DNA of 64,000 bases from Vicia villosa (GCF_029867415.1 NC_081183.1:69324678-69388677); one strand, 5' to 3'. Positions 49,086-61,933 are shown, counted from the first letter of the stretch. Notes: generated from the sequence alone by a model not told the origin. Program-made: numbers and translations.

Positions 49086-49902
49086 TATTTTGACCTAGTT
49101 CATGGATCTCAAAATTTCATCTACACAACTCAAAAAACTCCCAACATGCAAGTTGTAGATCTTGGAAAAACAAACAACTTATCACATTGGAACTTTTTTT
49201 AAAAAGTGATTATTTTGAGAGATATGGAATTAAGAAGATAATTTTCAAAGACTTAGAAAATTTTTCAAGTGTTTTACTTGGATTTTTTTCTTAACTTTAT
49301 GGCCATTTTTCTCAATGATCCAAAAGGAGTTTGAGGAAACATTCAACTACTCATTTGAATTATGTAGCAAGGGTTTTCCAAAGAGCTAAGTATCATGAAA
49401 ATCCATGGCTCCATTCATGAGATATGATTTTGTCAATATGGCACCATGAACACTTGAAATGAAGAAGTTTTATGAAGAAAGTGAAGAACCAAATCCAAAA
49501 TCCTTGCAAATCTGAAGGAATCTCTCAAGTACAACCATTTTAACTTGTTCAAATGACCAAACTCAGATGATTTCACTTGCTTTTGAGCTATGGACCAAGT
49601 GTTCTAAGCTTTGTTCAAAATTCATGCCATTTATGGACTAAAGTTATGACTTCCATTCTAGTAAAGCATTGCTTTTTGACAAGTCAACTTGTCTTGAGCC
49701 TCTAACTTTGCCCCTTTGTAGAAAAAGCAAATTGAAACCAACAAGCAAGCCCAAAGACCTGATCAAGGAAACCAAGCATGCTTGTACCTTGCCATTGAAA
49801 CCATAATTTTCTCATTTCTTCACAAAGAAGCAACATGGTACAAGATCACATGTGAGCTTCAAACTTCTGAATTTTTCCCTCCCACAAACCCTAAATCTTG
49901 CC

Positions 49903-49910
49903 TATAAATA
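49903..49910 (+). promoter_or_regulatory. TATA box of the second Ogre-like LTR
   Basis: TATAAATA in the context GCCTATAAATAGAGGG, matching the position and context of the element at 7015. Confidence 0.6.
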
Positions 49911-50869
49911 GAGGGCATTGATCATTGCATCCCTTACACCGGAATTCTCCAAGTCCATAGTCACTTGAAATTCTCCATTTTCTCTTCTTTTCACTTTTAT
50001 AGTGATTCTGTGTTCTAAGAGTTCTGGGTGTCCAACAAGAGTTTGAACAACTTCTAAAAATCAATTAGAAGCTGTCCATACCTCTCTTAGCCTTTCAAAC
50101 ACTCTCAAACCAAAAATAAATTTTTAACCTCCATTAAAGCTTTCTTTAAGCTCATAACTTGTCATTTTTCAAACCAAACCACTTGTTTTGATAGCTTCTA
50201 TTTATCATTTGGAAGCTATCCATAACCCCTAAACACAAGCCAAACACCTACAATCCAAAATCACCCTTCAAATTTTCACTTTAAAGAACCTTTGAACCAA
50301 AGTTTGGAAATCAAGTTTTACTCGTGCGTTTTGAGGCCTTTTGAGTTTGATAGCTTCTAAACATCATATAGAAGCTATCTAAACTTCTGTTTTGCAACTG
50401 GAACATCATCTCCATAGCTAACTCACCATAACTTTTTTCAGTTACAAGTGGGATTCGAGTTTGTAGTTGCAGGTACAATCAAGGAGTTTTAAGCATCCTA
50501 AAAGCTTCCCTAAGGTTCATAGAAGCTTTCTGAACACTTGAGGCATTCCAAGGTCCCTCATATTGCTTTGCTCGAAGCCATTTTCAGAGGTAACCTTCTT
50601 GAATTCGTGCTTCCTCTTTTAAGCTTTGTTTCTTGCATTTCTTGATACCATTGTGCTCAGAAACATGTAGGGAATAAAAGCCCTAAACGTTTAGGGCTTA
50701 ATTGTTAAAAATGATCATTTAATTTAAGTTTGAATTTTTAGGGTTCTTAAGTAAAACTCAGAAATTCTTTGTTACGGGTTGAATAAATGTGTGTTAAGTA
50801 TATGGTTAGGTTCGTGGCCAAATTCCACGCATGTTAGTGTTTTAAATTTTTGAATGAGGGTTAAAATTA

Positions 50870-51005
50870 ATGATTAAAAATAATAAGTAATTAAATGTGG
50901 AGAGAGAAAATCAATACTCATTAATTTTAACCATTAGATTGAGAAGAATTAATAGTCAAGATGGGGAGTAAGTGTTGATAACTTGGAGTAAATATAACCC
51001 CCATA
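50870..51005. repeat. MITE-like segment shared with 45325-45491
   Basis: This second copy has the outer 40 bp inverted relative to the first and lacks six bases near 50983. It lies inside the Ogre-like LTR, so it inserted after it or was part of that copy. Confidence 0.65.
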
Positions 51006-51668
51006 TACTTGTTGATTTGATATCCATGTGATTTGTACTTGTTATTATTGCTTATCTAACCCAATGTTTAATCATCACATTAATCATTCATCATTCATAC
51101 ATGATTTGAATCCAAGAGTTTAGATACACCCATCTCTTGCTTGTTAACACTCACTTGTTTGTTCTTGTACATACATGAGGTGTTTATTGTTAATTGTTTA
51201 AGCTTGATGTTTTATCCAAAGGATGGGAATGATATTGACTAAATTGTCAAGGTACTTAATTTCTTTTCCAATCTCTTTTATTTTTGTGTTAAGTATTTTA
51301 AAGCTTTTCACTTGTTTATGGTTTAGTATTGTTAAAGCTTAGCCAAAACCCCTTTTGTTTTGAAACCTTGGTATTGAGAATAGAATTATTCCCGGTGAAA
51401 CTATTCTTGATCCATTGATCTTGTTTTTAAACCTTGGTGTTAAGAGATGAATTATTCCCGATAAAACTTCTCTTAACCCATTGACCTTGTATTTTAAAGC
51501 TTGGTCCTTCTTAGATTTGTTTTAAAATTTGTTAAGTATTTTAAAGCTTAACCCTTTTTAAACTTATTATGTATTTTAAAGCCTAATCCCTTTTTAACTT
51601 GTTAAGTATTTTAAAGCTTAACCCTCTTTTAAAACCTTGTGAGTATTTTAAAGCTCACACCCAAAAAG

Positions 51669-52791
51669 TGTTAGAACAAAATTTGTTCTGATTAATATTC
51701 TTGTTTTAATGATAACAATGTATATGAATTTTGTATAAGACAATGTGGTACTCTAATCCTTTACATTTTCCATTTCAGGAATTATATAAGGAGTACGCAC
51801 AATTCAGCGCCAGAAGCACTGACTCAGAAGGTTCAAGATTGCAACATCAGAATATGCTCTCGCAAGACATCAGAAGATGGTCAAGCACAATCAGAACATG
51901 GTCTATGAAGCATCGGAAGAACATGAGATCAGAAGCAGAAGCACTGAAGTTCTTATGGTATCACGCTCAAGCACTTCAAAGTCAGAAGACAAGAAGATGC
52001 TCTGCACCAAGTTGTTTGACTCTGATTATTCAAACGTTGTATCTACAAACATCAGATCAGAAGCAAGTACAAGATGACAGGCTACGCTGACTGACAAAAG
52101 GAACGTTAGAAGCTACAAAAGGCAAAGTCAGTAGAAGCAGCAAAAGCAAGGCTCGAGGTAGTTGACAAAAGAGTAAAACATTAAATGCAGAGCTGTACGG
52201 AACACGCAACACATTAAATGCTCCCAACGGTCATCTTCTCAAAACGCCTATAAATATGAAGTTCTGATCAGAAGCACAAAATACAACTCTTGCAAAATAA
52301 TGAAACGCTGCTGAATTCATTACTAACGAACTTCATCTTCAAACTCACTTCTCTTGTAATATCTTAGTGAGAATTAAGCTTAGAACTTAAGAGAAATATC
52401 ACAGTTGTGATTATAGATTTCTAAGAAGCATTTGAATACTCTTGTAAATATTTTTTTACATTGATTTGTAAAAGGTTCCTAGAGTGATCAGTGAGATCAG
52501 TAGACTCTAGAAGACTTAGAAGTTTCTAAGTGGTGTATTCCTAGAGTGATCAAGTTGTGATCAGTATACGCTAGAAGACTTAGAGGGTATCTAAGTGGAA
52601 AACCATTGTAATTAAGGTTGATTAGTGGATTAAATCCTCAGTTGAGGTAAATCACTCTAAGGGGGTGGACTGGAGTAGTTTCGTTAACAACGAACCAGGA
52701 TAAAAATAATTGTGTTAATTGTTTTTGTCTTAAGAGTTTTTAAAGTCACAATTGTTCAAACCCCCCTTTCTAAGTGTTTTCCTATCCTTCA
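51669..52791 (+). repeat. 5' LTR of the plus-strand SIRE-like element, 1123 bp
   Basis: It runs from TGTTAGAAC to CCTTCA. A TATA box TATAAATA is at 52249-52256. Inverted phrases around CTAGAAGACTTAGA recur at 52507 and 52571. Confidence 0.92.
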
Positions 52792-52874
52792 ATTGGCATC
52801 AGAGCGCCGGTTCTAGGTGCAAGCACTTAACCGTGTTAGAAAAAGATTCAGGAAGAGAAAAACACTAAATCTTT
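52792..52874 (+). promoter_or_regulatory. Primer-binding site and leader
   Basis: ATTGGCATCAGAGCGCCGG directly follows the LTR, a close variant of the initiator tRNA-Met site. The gag ATG is at 52875. Confidence 0.8.
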
Positions 52875-54809
52875 ATGGCTGCTGAAAAAGATACATCTTC
52901 ATCTGGTGCTGTTGAACAAAATAATCGAAACAATGGCTACACTAGACCACCAGTGTTTGATGGTGAAAACTTTGAATACTGGACAGATAGATTTGAAAGT
53001 TACTTTCTTGGTCTAGATGGTGACTTATGGGATCTTCTTGTGGATGGTTACATACATCCTGTAAATGCTAGAGGAGTAAAGATGTTAAGACAAGAAATGA
53101 GTGAAGATCAAAAGAAACAATTCAAAAATCATCACAAGTCTAGGACTATTCTGCTGAATGTTATTTCTCATGCTGAATATGAGAAGATATCAAACAGAGA
53201 AACTGCCCATGACATCTTTGAATCCTTGAAGATGACTCATGAAGGAAATGCCCAAGTCAATGAGACTAAAGCTCTTGCATTAATCCAAAATTATGAAGCC
53301 TTCAAGATGGAGGATGATGAAAACATTGAAACAATGTTCTCAAGATTTCAAACTCTAACAGCTGGATTAAGAGTATTTGACAAGGGATATACAAAGGCTG
53401 ATCATGTCAAGAAGATCATCTGAAACTTGCCCAAAAGATGGGGCCCAATGGTGACTGCATTCAAGATAGCAAAGAATCTGAATGAAGTCTCTTTGGAAGA
53501 GCTGATCAGCGCTTTGAGGAGTCATGAAATAGAGCTGGATGCTAATGAACCCCAAAAGAAAGGTAAGTCTACTGCGTTAAAATATTTGAATAAAAAATGC
53601 ACTAACGCTTTTCAGGCTGAAGAAGAAGATTCTGAAGACTCAGAATCAGAATAAGAAGAAGAAGAAGAAGAAGAATATGAACTGTCCATGATCTCCAGAA
53701 GGGTAAACCAGCTCTGGAAGTGCAAACAAAGGAAGTTCAAGAACTTCAGAAATTCCAAAAATCCTGAAAGAGGAGAATCTTCTGGAATCAAAAGATCTGA
53801 CAAAAAGAAGGTCACGTGCTTTGAATGCAAGGAGCTAGGTCACTACAAGAATGAGTGTCCAAAGCTTCAGAGGGAAAAGCCCAAGAAGAATTTCCAAAAG
53901 AAGAAAGGCCTTATGGCAACTTGGGATGATTTAGATTCATCAGAATCAGAATCAGACTCTGAAGATGAGCAAGAAAACATTGCGCTCATGGCCACTGTTG
54001 ATGATGGATCAGAATCTACATCAGAATCAGATTCTGAAGAGGTATTTTATGAACTATCTAGAGAAGAGTTAGTTTCCAGTCTAACTGAAATTCTGGAACT
54101 CAAGGCTCAACTTAGTATCAAATACAAAAAGTTGAAGAAGCTATTAGAATCTAAAACTAAGAAGCTTGAAGTAGAAAATTCTGAACTGAAGGAAAAAGTT
54201 TTAAAATTATCCAAAGATGTTGAATCATCTTCTGGTTCAGAAAAATCTATTCCAAGTATGAACAATATTCTTAAAGAATATGACTTGAGTTTTAGGAATT
54301 TCTTATCTAGAGTTATTGGAAGAAGTTAACTTGCCTCTATGATATATTCAGTTAGTGGAAACAAGAGAGTTGGCATAGGCTATGAGGGTGATACCCCATA
54401 CAAACTTGAACCTGTAGATGATATGAAAATCACATACAAGCCCTTGTATGATCAGTTCAAGTATGGCCACTCCCATGATATTAGGCTCACATCACATGCC
54501 AAAAGCTTTCACATTACACACACTAAGAAGCATGTGACACAAAATAGAAAATATCATGTTGCTCAAACTAAGGAATATCATGTTGTACCTCCTGTTATTT
54601 ATCATGCTAAACCCAAGTTCAACCAGAACTTGAGGAGAACTAACAAGAAAGGACCCAAGAAAATGTGGGTACCTAAGGAGAAGATAATTTCTGTTGCAGA
54701 TATCCTTGGCAGAAAAGAAGACAAAGCAAAACATGTCATGGTACCTGGACTCTGTGTGCTCGCGGCACATGATGGTAAAAAGGTCTATGTTCCAAGACCT
54801 GGTGCTTAA
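52875..54809 (+). pseudogene. SIRE-like Gag and start of pol
   Basis: One frame, interrupted only by TGA at 53421, TAA at 53652 and TAA at 54327, runs from 52875 to 54809. The Gag domain is at the N-terminus (VFDGENFEYW, ESLKMTHEGN, ETMFSRFQTL). An acidic stretch with a GAA run (53655-53685) precedes the zinc knuckle CFECKELGHYKNEC at 53818. Then come Ser/Glu/Asp-rich segments and a coiled coil (LKAQLSIKYKKLKKLLE). The last part (54339-54809) leads to the protease, which continues in another frame. The three stops make it inactive. Confidence 0.88.
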
Positions 54810-56253
54810 GTTTGTTGGAGAAGTCAAGTTTGGAGGAGATCAGAAGGGCAAGATAATTGGCTCTGGAACCATAAGTATTGGTAACTCTCATTCCATAACT
54901 AATGTACTTCTTGTAGATGGATTAGCTCATAACTTATTGTCCATAAGTCAATTAAGTGACAATGGTTATGAAATAATCTTTAATCAAAAGTCTTGCAAAG
55001 CTGTAAGTAAGAAGGATGGCTTAATCCTATTTACAGGCAAGAGAAAGAATAACATTTATAAGATTGATCTTCAAGATCTTAAGAATCAGAAGGTAACTTT
55101 TCTTATGTCTGTTAGTGAAGAGCAATGGGTCTGGCACAGAAGATTAGGCCATGCTAGTTTGAGAAAGATTTCTCAGATTAACAAACTAAATCTGGTCAGA
55201 GGACTCCCTAATCTGAAATATAAATCAGATGCTCTTTGCGAAGCATGTGAGAAAGGGAAGTTTTCCAAACCTGCATTCAAGTCTAAGAATGTTGTCTCTT
55301 CCTTTAGGCCGCTAGAACTTCTGCACATTGATCTGTTTGGCCCAGTCAAAACAGCATCTGTCAGAGGGAAGAAATATGGATTAGTTATCGTAGATGATTA
55401 TAGCCGATGGACATGGGTAAAGTTCTTGAAACACAAGGATGAGTCTCATACAGTGTTCTTTGACTTTTGCACTCAAATTCAATCTGAGAGAGAATGTAAA
55501 ATCATAAAGGTCAGAAGTGATCATGGTGGCGAATTTGAGAACAGATTCTTTGAGATTTATTTCAAAGAAAATGGTATTGCCCATGATTTCTCTTGCCCTA
55601 GAACTCCACAGCAAAATAGAGTTGTAGAGCGAAAGAATAGGACTCTACAAGAAATGGCCAGAACCATGATCAATGAAACCAATATGGCTAAGCATTTCTG
55701 GGCAGAAGCAATAAACGCTGCATGTTATATTCAGAATAGAATATCTATAAGACCTATTCTTAATAAGACTCCTTATGAATTGTGGAAGAACAGAAAGCCC
55801 AACATTTCTTATTTCAATCCATTTGGATGTATATGTTATATTCTAGACACTAAAGATTATCTGAATAAGTTTGATTCTAAGGCACAGAAGTGTTTCCTTC
55901 TTGGATATTCTGAACGCTCAAAAGGCTACAGAGTATACAATACTGAAACATTGGTTGTTGAAGAATCAATCAATATCAGATTTGATGATAAGCTTTGTCT
56001 TGAAAAGCCAAATCAGTTTGAGAATTTTGCAGATATTGAAATCTCTAACTCAGAAGTTGAAGAACCCAGAAGCAAAGTGTCAGAAGATCAAGTTGCTGCT
56101 TCTTTAGAGAATCTCAAAATTTCTGAAGAGCCAACTATCAGAAGATCTTCTAGACTCAACTCTGCTCACTCAGAAGATGTTATCATTGGGAAGAAAGAAG
56201 ATCCTATCAGAACAAGAGCATTCCTTAAGAATAATGCAGAATGTCAATTGTAG
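54694..56253 (+). pseudogene. SIRE-like protease and integrase, 3' truncated pol
   Basis: The 519-aa frame contains the protease motif WYLDSVCSRHMM, with the active-site DSG changed to DSV. The HHCC zinc domain follows (HRRLGHASL, CEACEKGK; about 55135-55260), then the DDE core: Asp in HIDLFGP, Asp in RSDHGGEFEN, Glu in VVERKNR, with TPQQN. The integrase C-terminal FGCICYIL and FLLGYSERSKGYR blocks and an acidic tail come last. Integrase joins the DNA copy to the host genome. The frame is shifted relative to gag, and RT is absent because the element is cut at about 56253. Confidence 0.9.
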
Positions 56254-56640
56254 AAAGATCCTTGTTCTAAGTAAGGATGTGATCTCGCTTTCTATGGTGG
56301 GATCCTAGTACGTATGTATAACCTTCTAAGATAGAGAGGTTAGAGCAATGCTATACATCTTGCTGACGTGGATGTTGAGTTCTCTTTTAGTTTGAGGATG
56401 AATATGATTCTAAGGTAGTACGATGAAGAATAGTGTACAACTGTGATTATGCGTTGGGTGACCATTCATGTCTTATTCAGTCATTGACTGCATTGTATGG
56501 GTTGTGCCTCAATGTCCCATTGTTGTTAACCTTTTAGGGGTATAACGAGCGGTACACCTTTGGATGGTCAAATGTGACGTAAGAGTTGAGATTTGAATGC
56601 ATGAGACATGCTTTCTGTTGGCTATATCAGATGAATTTTG
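56254..56640. other. Unassigned sequence at the copia/Tekay junction
   Basis: No domain or repeat unit was recognised. It is probably degenerate integrase sequence of the Tekay-like element that follows, but no motif proves this. Confidence 0.35.
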
Positions 56641-56827
56641 AGGATCAAAATAGGAAGTTGAATTAATTGCGCGGTAAATAGATAGCATTGGTCAGAGTAG
56701 CTTGGGGAGGACCATCAAGTGGCAATGTTAATTGGGAGCTGGAGAGTCAGATGAAAGACTCTTATACAAGCTGGTGGTTACTTGGGGTATGTTTTCGAGG
56801 ACGAAAACTCTTTTAGTGGGGGAGAGT
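56641..56827 (+). pseudogene. Tekay-like pol 3' end and polypurine tract
   Basis: The frame reads IALVRVAWGG and NWELESQMKDSY, the chromodomain-like C-terminus also seen at 13455-13560 on the other strand. A stop and the purine tract AGTGGGGGAGAG (56814-56825) follow before the LTR. Confidence 0.75.
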
Positions 56828-58789
56828 TGTAACACCCCATGTTTTCCCTTAATTAATTTAAATTGAAATTAAACTATTTATTGGAATTATTTGGCATTTT
56901 ATTGGATTTATTGGAGAATTATGGAAAATAAGGCTAATGGGCCAGTGTCGCTTTTAGTAGGAGGGGGTGTCAGTTGTGAAGCCCATTGCTAATAATAAAC
57001 TATTTTCATGAAATAGAGAAAGAGAAGGATTTGTGAAAATAGAACCAAAAAGGAGAAGAGTGGTAGTGTTTGGGTGTTTGAAATGAGTTATAAACATGCC
57101 AAATTGTGTTTGTTGATGTTGTATGATGTTGCAATACGTTATGGTACGTTCTGGTATGGTTTGGAATGATGCCGGTGCTGTAAAAATAGTGATTTTGGGT
57201 TGTAGGCTCGAAGTAATCGGTTAGTGTAGGGTGGGTAATCGATTACCCATAGTAAAAACAGCAAATTTGAGTTTTTGAGTCTCATTAACCGATTACTGGT
57301 GTTTGGGTAATCGGTTACCGCTGTACGTTTTTGAAAAATACTTGTTTTTATAAAACTCATAACTTTTGATCCGTAAGTCTGTTTTGGGTGCCGTTCGAAG
57401 CGTTACGAAGCTAATGAAATGCTCTTTGTGATTAAAATAAATTAATTAGCACTATATAAGTTAATCATTATGTGGTTTTGAAAATGACATGTAATTGTGT
57501 TTGTGTATGTCGTGGACTAATGTTATTTAAGAATAACATGTATGGGTATTGTGTATTATGTGCTAATTGTGATACATGGAATTGATAAATGATAAGTTCT
57601 ATGTATTGTTGTGATTGTTACATGATGAATGTATGTTATACCAATGGTGGATAATTTAAGATGTTGAATGGTGATGGATGTGTTATACGTGGTATTATGG
57701 TGATGTAAATCTCATATTGTTGTTGTGTTGATTTGATGTACTTGGTACATAATTGTGGAATGTATTATTGTCGTATGCACCGTGTGATGAGTCGAGATAT
57801 GATAATGTTATTCATATGATTGAAGTAACGATGTTGTGATAACATGATTATAATGTTGATAATGTGATCATGTGGTGATTGTTTTGATTGTGTGATAATG
57901 ATTGATTTTTATGAACAATGCATGATACTTGTACATACATGTTGGTGATAACTATGTTGAGTTATGTGAGACGTTGTTGTTCATCGGTTCGGTGGTGTTG
58001 TAAGTATGTGATATGTGTGCATCCATTCATAAAGCATTTTGTTGTGGGATGTATCCCTTATGGTGGTGGGACAGCGGTAGCTAATTCCCATTGTGTGGAA
58101 TTAGTGAGAGAAGTAGCCGAATCTTTATGGTGGTGGATCGGTGAGATGGGTTATCCCATGTTTGGTACCATATGCATGTAGTTACATTACATTAGGTGTT
58201 TGATATATTATAACATGAATGGAAGTTGTCCAATGTTATAATATTGTGTGTTTGGCCAATTGTTGTATTTGGTGTATGTGTGTATAGCCTGAATCTGATC
58301 ATAACTGTAATTGGGTGAATAATATGTGATTGAATATTTTATTATTTATATCTTATAAAATTGGTTAAATGTGAATGAGACTCACCCTTACTGTTGATTA
58401 TTTTTCAGATTAAAGATTAGCGGCTTGTGCTGGGTGAGGATAAATCGTAGAGTTACTTCGTTAGTATGGTTGTGTCGGTGTCATGCTCTGGTCTTGTAAC
58501 ACTAGGGGGAACGTCTGTTTTAGTATTTGATTGATGGATTATTTCTTATGTGGAATAATGTTTTGTTGGTTTGGATCGGTGAATTTGGATATAAATCCCG
58601 ATGTTTTATATTTATTCAGTTTGAGATAAATTCCGCTGTGTTAACATAATTACTGAATAATGTGTTTTGAAGTTCCTCATAAGGCATGGCATAGCTTAAT
58701 GTTTTAAATATTTTGAAGTTGTAATACCCTTTTCATGTTTTACTCTGGATTTTAATTGATATTCCGCGGGTTTTTAGAAGGGTGTTACA
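56828..58789 (+). repeat. Tekay-like LTR, 1962 bp, plus strand
   Basis: It has the same terminal repeats (TGTAACACCC, GGGTGTTACA) and internal order as the minus-strand LTRs. GTAATCG(A/G)TTAC palindromes lie at 57211-57325. It is preceded by pol and PPT and followed by a primer-binding site, so internal sequence lies on both sides. Confidence 0.9.
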
Positions 58790-61700
58790 ATAGTGGTATC
58801 AGAGCAGGTCGATCCGTCCGGCCAATTGTCGAGTCAGTTGAGTTGCACGACAGTTGTATACTGTCGGCGTTTTATCCCTTGTTACGACATGTGAGTGAAT
58901 CACTGTCGGTACTTGTTTGTCTTGTTGCAGGTGTTGGATTGAAACAAGTGGGGGAGAAGCTTCGCTTCTCGGTTATGTTTCAGTTGTAAGATGATGGTTC
59001 AGTAGACTGTTATTGGCAACAGTGCAAGTGTTGTTGGAGTTGGTTGTTTCCCGAATCGAAGGTGACTTCGAATTAAGACTTGACTGGTAATTAAGTTGGA
59101 GGATCTTGAAGGAGGATGATTAGATGTAATTGATGACTATTGTAGGAGAGGGAAATTAGAAAGTTGCAATGTATCAGCTCTGCTGGTGGACTGCGAAGTT
59201 GTCAGTTGAGTAGCCTTGCGTCTTGGAAGAGATTCAGTTGCAAGTCTGCAACGAGGATTGCTGTCGTAAAGTTTCAGAAAACGAACTTCGGCGATGGAAT
59301 GTGCTGCTCAAGTTGTAAGAATATTTGGCAGCGAAGAGATATGATAAGGGGCTGTTTAGAACGTTATTGATTTGAAGAGGATGAGTTTCGAAGTGGAATT
59401 TCCGCAAGCAAAACGCAGGAAAGTTGCCGAATCGTTATGAAACTTCGAAAATTCATAACTGGAGTTCTGGACATCCGATTTGAGTTCCGTTTGAAGCGAC
59501 GGAAAGCTAACGAGATGAACTTTGTTATAAAAATGGTTGCAGAAGCTGTAACATATTTAATTGTGACAGGATGACGTTAGAAAGAGGTGAAGTTACGGTT
59601 ACACTTGTCCTTAGAGCTAGACTTGTTAGCGGGTACTGCACGGGATGTCAGTGTCAGAGTTTAACGGATTGAAGGAATAATTAAAGGCTTGTTGAAAAGT
59701 AATTTTAGAAATTAAGTGTACCATTTGAGGAGTTTTGGAAATATCGTTTAAAGTGTCGCTGCATGGCGTCGGTGTTGCATTTCGGATAACGATTGGAAAA
59801 TTCATATCTTGAGTTCCGAGTGTCGGAATTATGTGCCGTTTGAACCTATGAAGAGGAGAGATTATGTTCTACCTTATGGGAGAGTTATAAATACAGTAGA
59901 GTGATCCTATGAGGAGAGATTATGAAGTTGGTTAAGGAAGCGTGAAACTTGTTGAATAAGAATGCCTACTACCGCGATTGTTTGCAACAAAATTGAGTAG
60001 AACATGTTTTTGATGAATAAGTTGACGAGATGTTCGGTCATAAAGATGATTTGAGTACCGATGGATTTTAGTGAGAAGCGAATTAGTAGTAAAGGTGGAA
60101 TAAACTTTAAAACTCTTGGAGTCGTATTTGTGATGACAAAGTAACAATAGGTATAAAAGAAGAATTGTAGAGAATTTCTAACACCTGTTGATGTGAGGAA
60201 GACTTTGTTGAGATGTCGAGTGGAATGACATTTAGGCGCGAAAGATGTCATGGAATTTAGAGTAAAACCACGAGTTTTGAATGTTGTCGCGGTTATTTGC
60301 TAAGATGAGGATTTGATTTGGAACGAGATGAATAGTAATGTTCGAGTATATTAGTGATTATGAAGTTTAAGGGTACTTAACAAGTGTGTGATGCTAAGTG
60401 ACTATGAAGCGGATTGTGTAAAATGTTTGGACGTTGGTGTCTCACCGACAAGATCCAATGAGAAGGAAGTGTGCGAGTTGTAAAGATTCAGAATGAATTA
60501 TTGGATTATGATGATATTAATGAGTTTGAGTGCAAACTCAGGAAGGACACTATTATGTAGTAACGACAGTTTATGCTTAAATATGGTTGTCGGCTAACTA
60601 TTGACAAATTGAGGACTTGATCACCCTTAATCTCTTGTTGATAGTAGACGAAATCATATAAATGAGATGAGCTTGTTTTGTTACCTTAATGGTATAAGAT
60701 GTGATGAATACTAAACCGTGAAAATAATCACTCACCATGTTGTGTGAACTTATGAAGAAGTGAATATGAAAGAGTGCAATATAATGGACAATGACTTAAG
60801 ACGGGTAATCCGAGTCGCACAGCGAAAGTGTGATGTGGAGTAATGTTATGAGTACTACTCGTGGGCAGTGAGGAAGTAATATGTCGGAAGCCTATGTAGA
60901 GAATATGTATTGATCTATATGTTGGATTTGGGATCTAGTGGATGTAAGGATGTTGTACCATAGAATTAGAACCCTTTTGAATAATTGCCAAGATGATGAA
61001 TATTTTATCGTGGTTGTACGTAGTTAACGAGTATGTATTCGGCGAAGTTAAGACGATGAGTTAATACTATATGATGCTATAATAATTTTATGCTGTTGTA
61101 AGATGTTATTGTAGATTCCAGATATAATGAGGAATTATACTCTAAGAAGGACGAAGTTGATTTAATTCTTAGAGAAGAGCGGGACTCAGTTTGAGCTATT
61201 TCATAAGCAAGGGTATATTGAGGTTGATGGGTGTGATTATAACTACTTGTGTTTACTCGTTCTGATGGTTAGAATTTTTTTTATAGATGAAGTAAAGCAG
61301 AAATTTGTTTTTGAGTACGAGTAAGTATTGCTAAGTGGTAGATTGGTACCATGTATGGTAAAGAATGATTCTTGAACGAATGAGTAAAAAGGGCCAGAAT
61401 TGGGTAAAAACTCGAAAATCTAATTGGTAATGATGATTGTAATGAGTAATCAGAGCAGTGCAGCGGAAATGAAATGTAACGTGTTGGATGATTGTTTGAG
61501 AGTTTTGTATTACCTTTATAATCATGTACACTTAACATGAAGTATGGTGATCTTGTTTATGTTAAACTACCCTTCATGGTATTGGTTATTTATGATGAAG
61601 ATGTTTGAATTATTTATTCTGCTGGGAAGCTTTGAAGTAATCTATTTTATGATGCTAAAAAAGTTATCTAAATTCAAATGTTTTGCGACTCGTGTTACGG

Positions 61701-61815
61701 AGCTGGGCTATTTGTTAAATGAGGTTATTATGAAGATATGATACCCTTATAGATGTTTGTTTTGCTTTTCGTTAAAACTATATGCAAAATTCTATATGGG
61801 GTAGAAGGGTATTAC
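58790..61815 (+). mobile_element. Degenerate non-coding internal region after a Tekay-type primer-binding site, ending in an LTR end
   Basis: TGGTATCAGAGC (58793) and the leader (CACTGTCGGTACTTG near 58900) match the Tekay leader, but no gag follows. The next 2.9 kb has no domain in any frame. Two stretches (59440-59560 and 59790-59850) repeat the phrase 'attcataactggagttc'. At 61806-61815 GGGTATTACA marks a diverged Tekay-type LTR end; its LTR start is not found. This could be a non-autonomous (LARD-like) derivative or a heavily mutated copy. Confidence 0.45.
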
Positions 61816-61933
61816 ATTAGTGGTATTAGAGCAGGCCAGTCCATCCGGCCAAGTTAAAACTATAGTGTGACCGTTGGATTACTGTCGATAGTTACTTCTA
61901 ACCTTGATGCTAACTTTTTGGTGTGAACAGAGT
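61816..61933 (+). promoter_or_regulatory. Second Tekay-type primer-binding site and leader
   Basis: TTAGTGGTATTAGAGCAGGCC is one base off the initiator tRNA-Met site, and the leader matches those at 58790 and 17948 in part. The gag ATG follows at 61934. Confidence 0.65.

Larger units (their letters stand above)
49086..51668 (+). repeat. Ogre-like LTR fragment
   Basis: It begins inside the LTR at the segment matching 6238 onward (ATTTTGACCTAGTTCATGGA). It contains a TATA box at 49903-49910 and 'attattcccggtgaaac' phrases at 51385 and 51450 as in the first LTR. Bases 50870-51005 hold the MITE-like segment. It ends where the SIRE-like LTR starts. No gene. Confidence 0.75.
51669..56253 (+). mobile_element. 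SIRE-like Ty1/copia element, plus strand, truncated after integrase
   Basis: A complete 5' LTR (51669-52791), a primer-binding site, gag, protease and integrase are in order. RT, RNase H and the 3' LTR are missing; the sequence passes into Tekay-like material after 56253. The LTR is the same family as the solo LTR at 31286-32421. A TSD cannot be tested. Confidence 0.9.

Noticed and set aside
59164..60251. Several 60-114-aa ORFs on both strands
   Set aside because: They are short, lack domains and lie in a degenerate retrotransposon interior.
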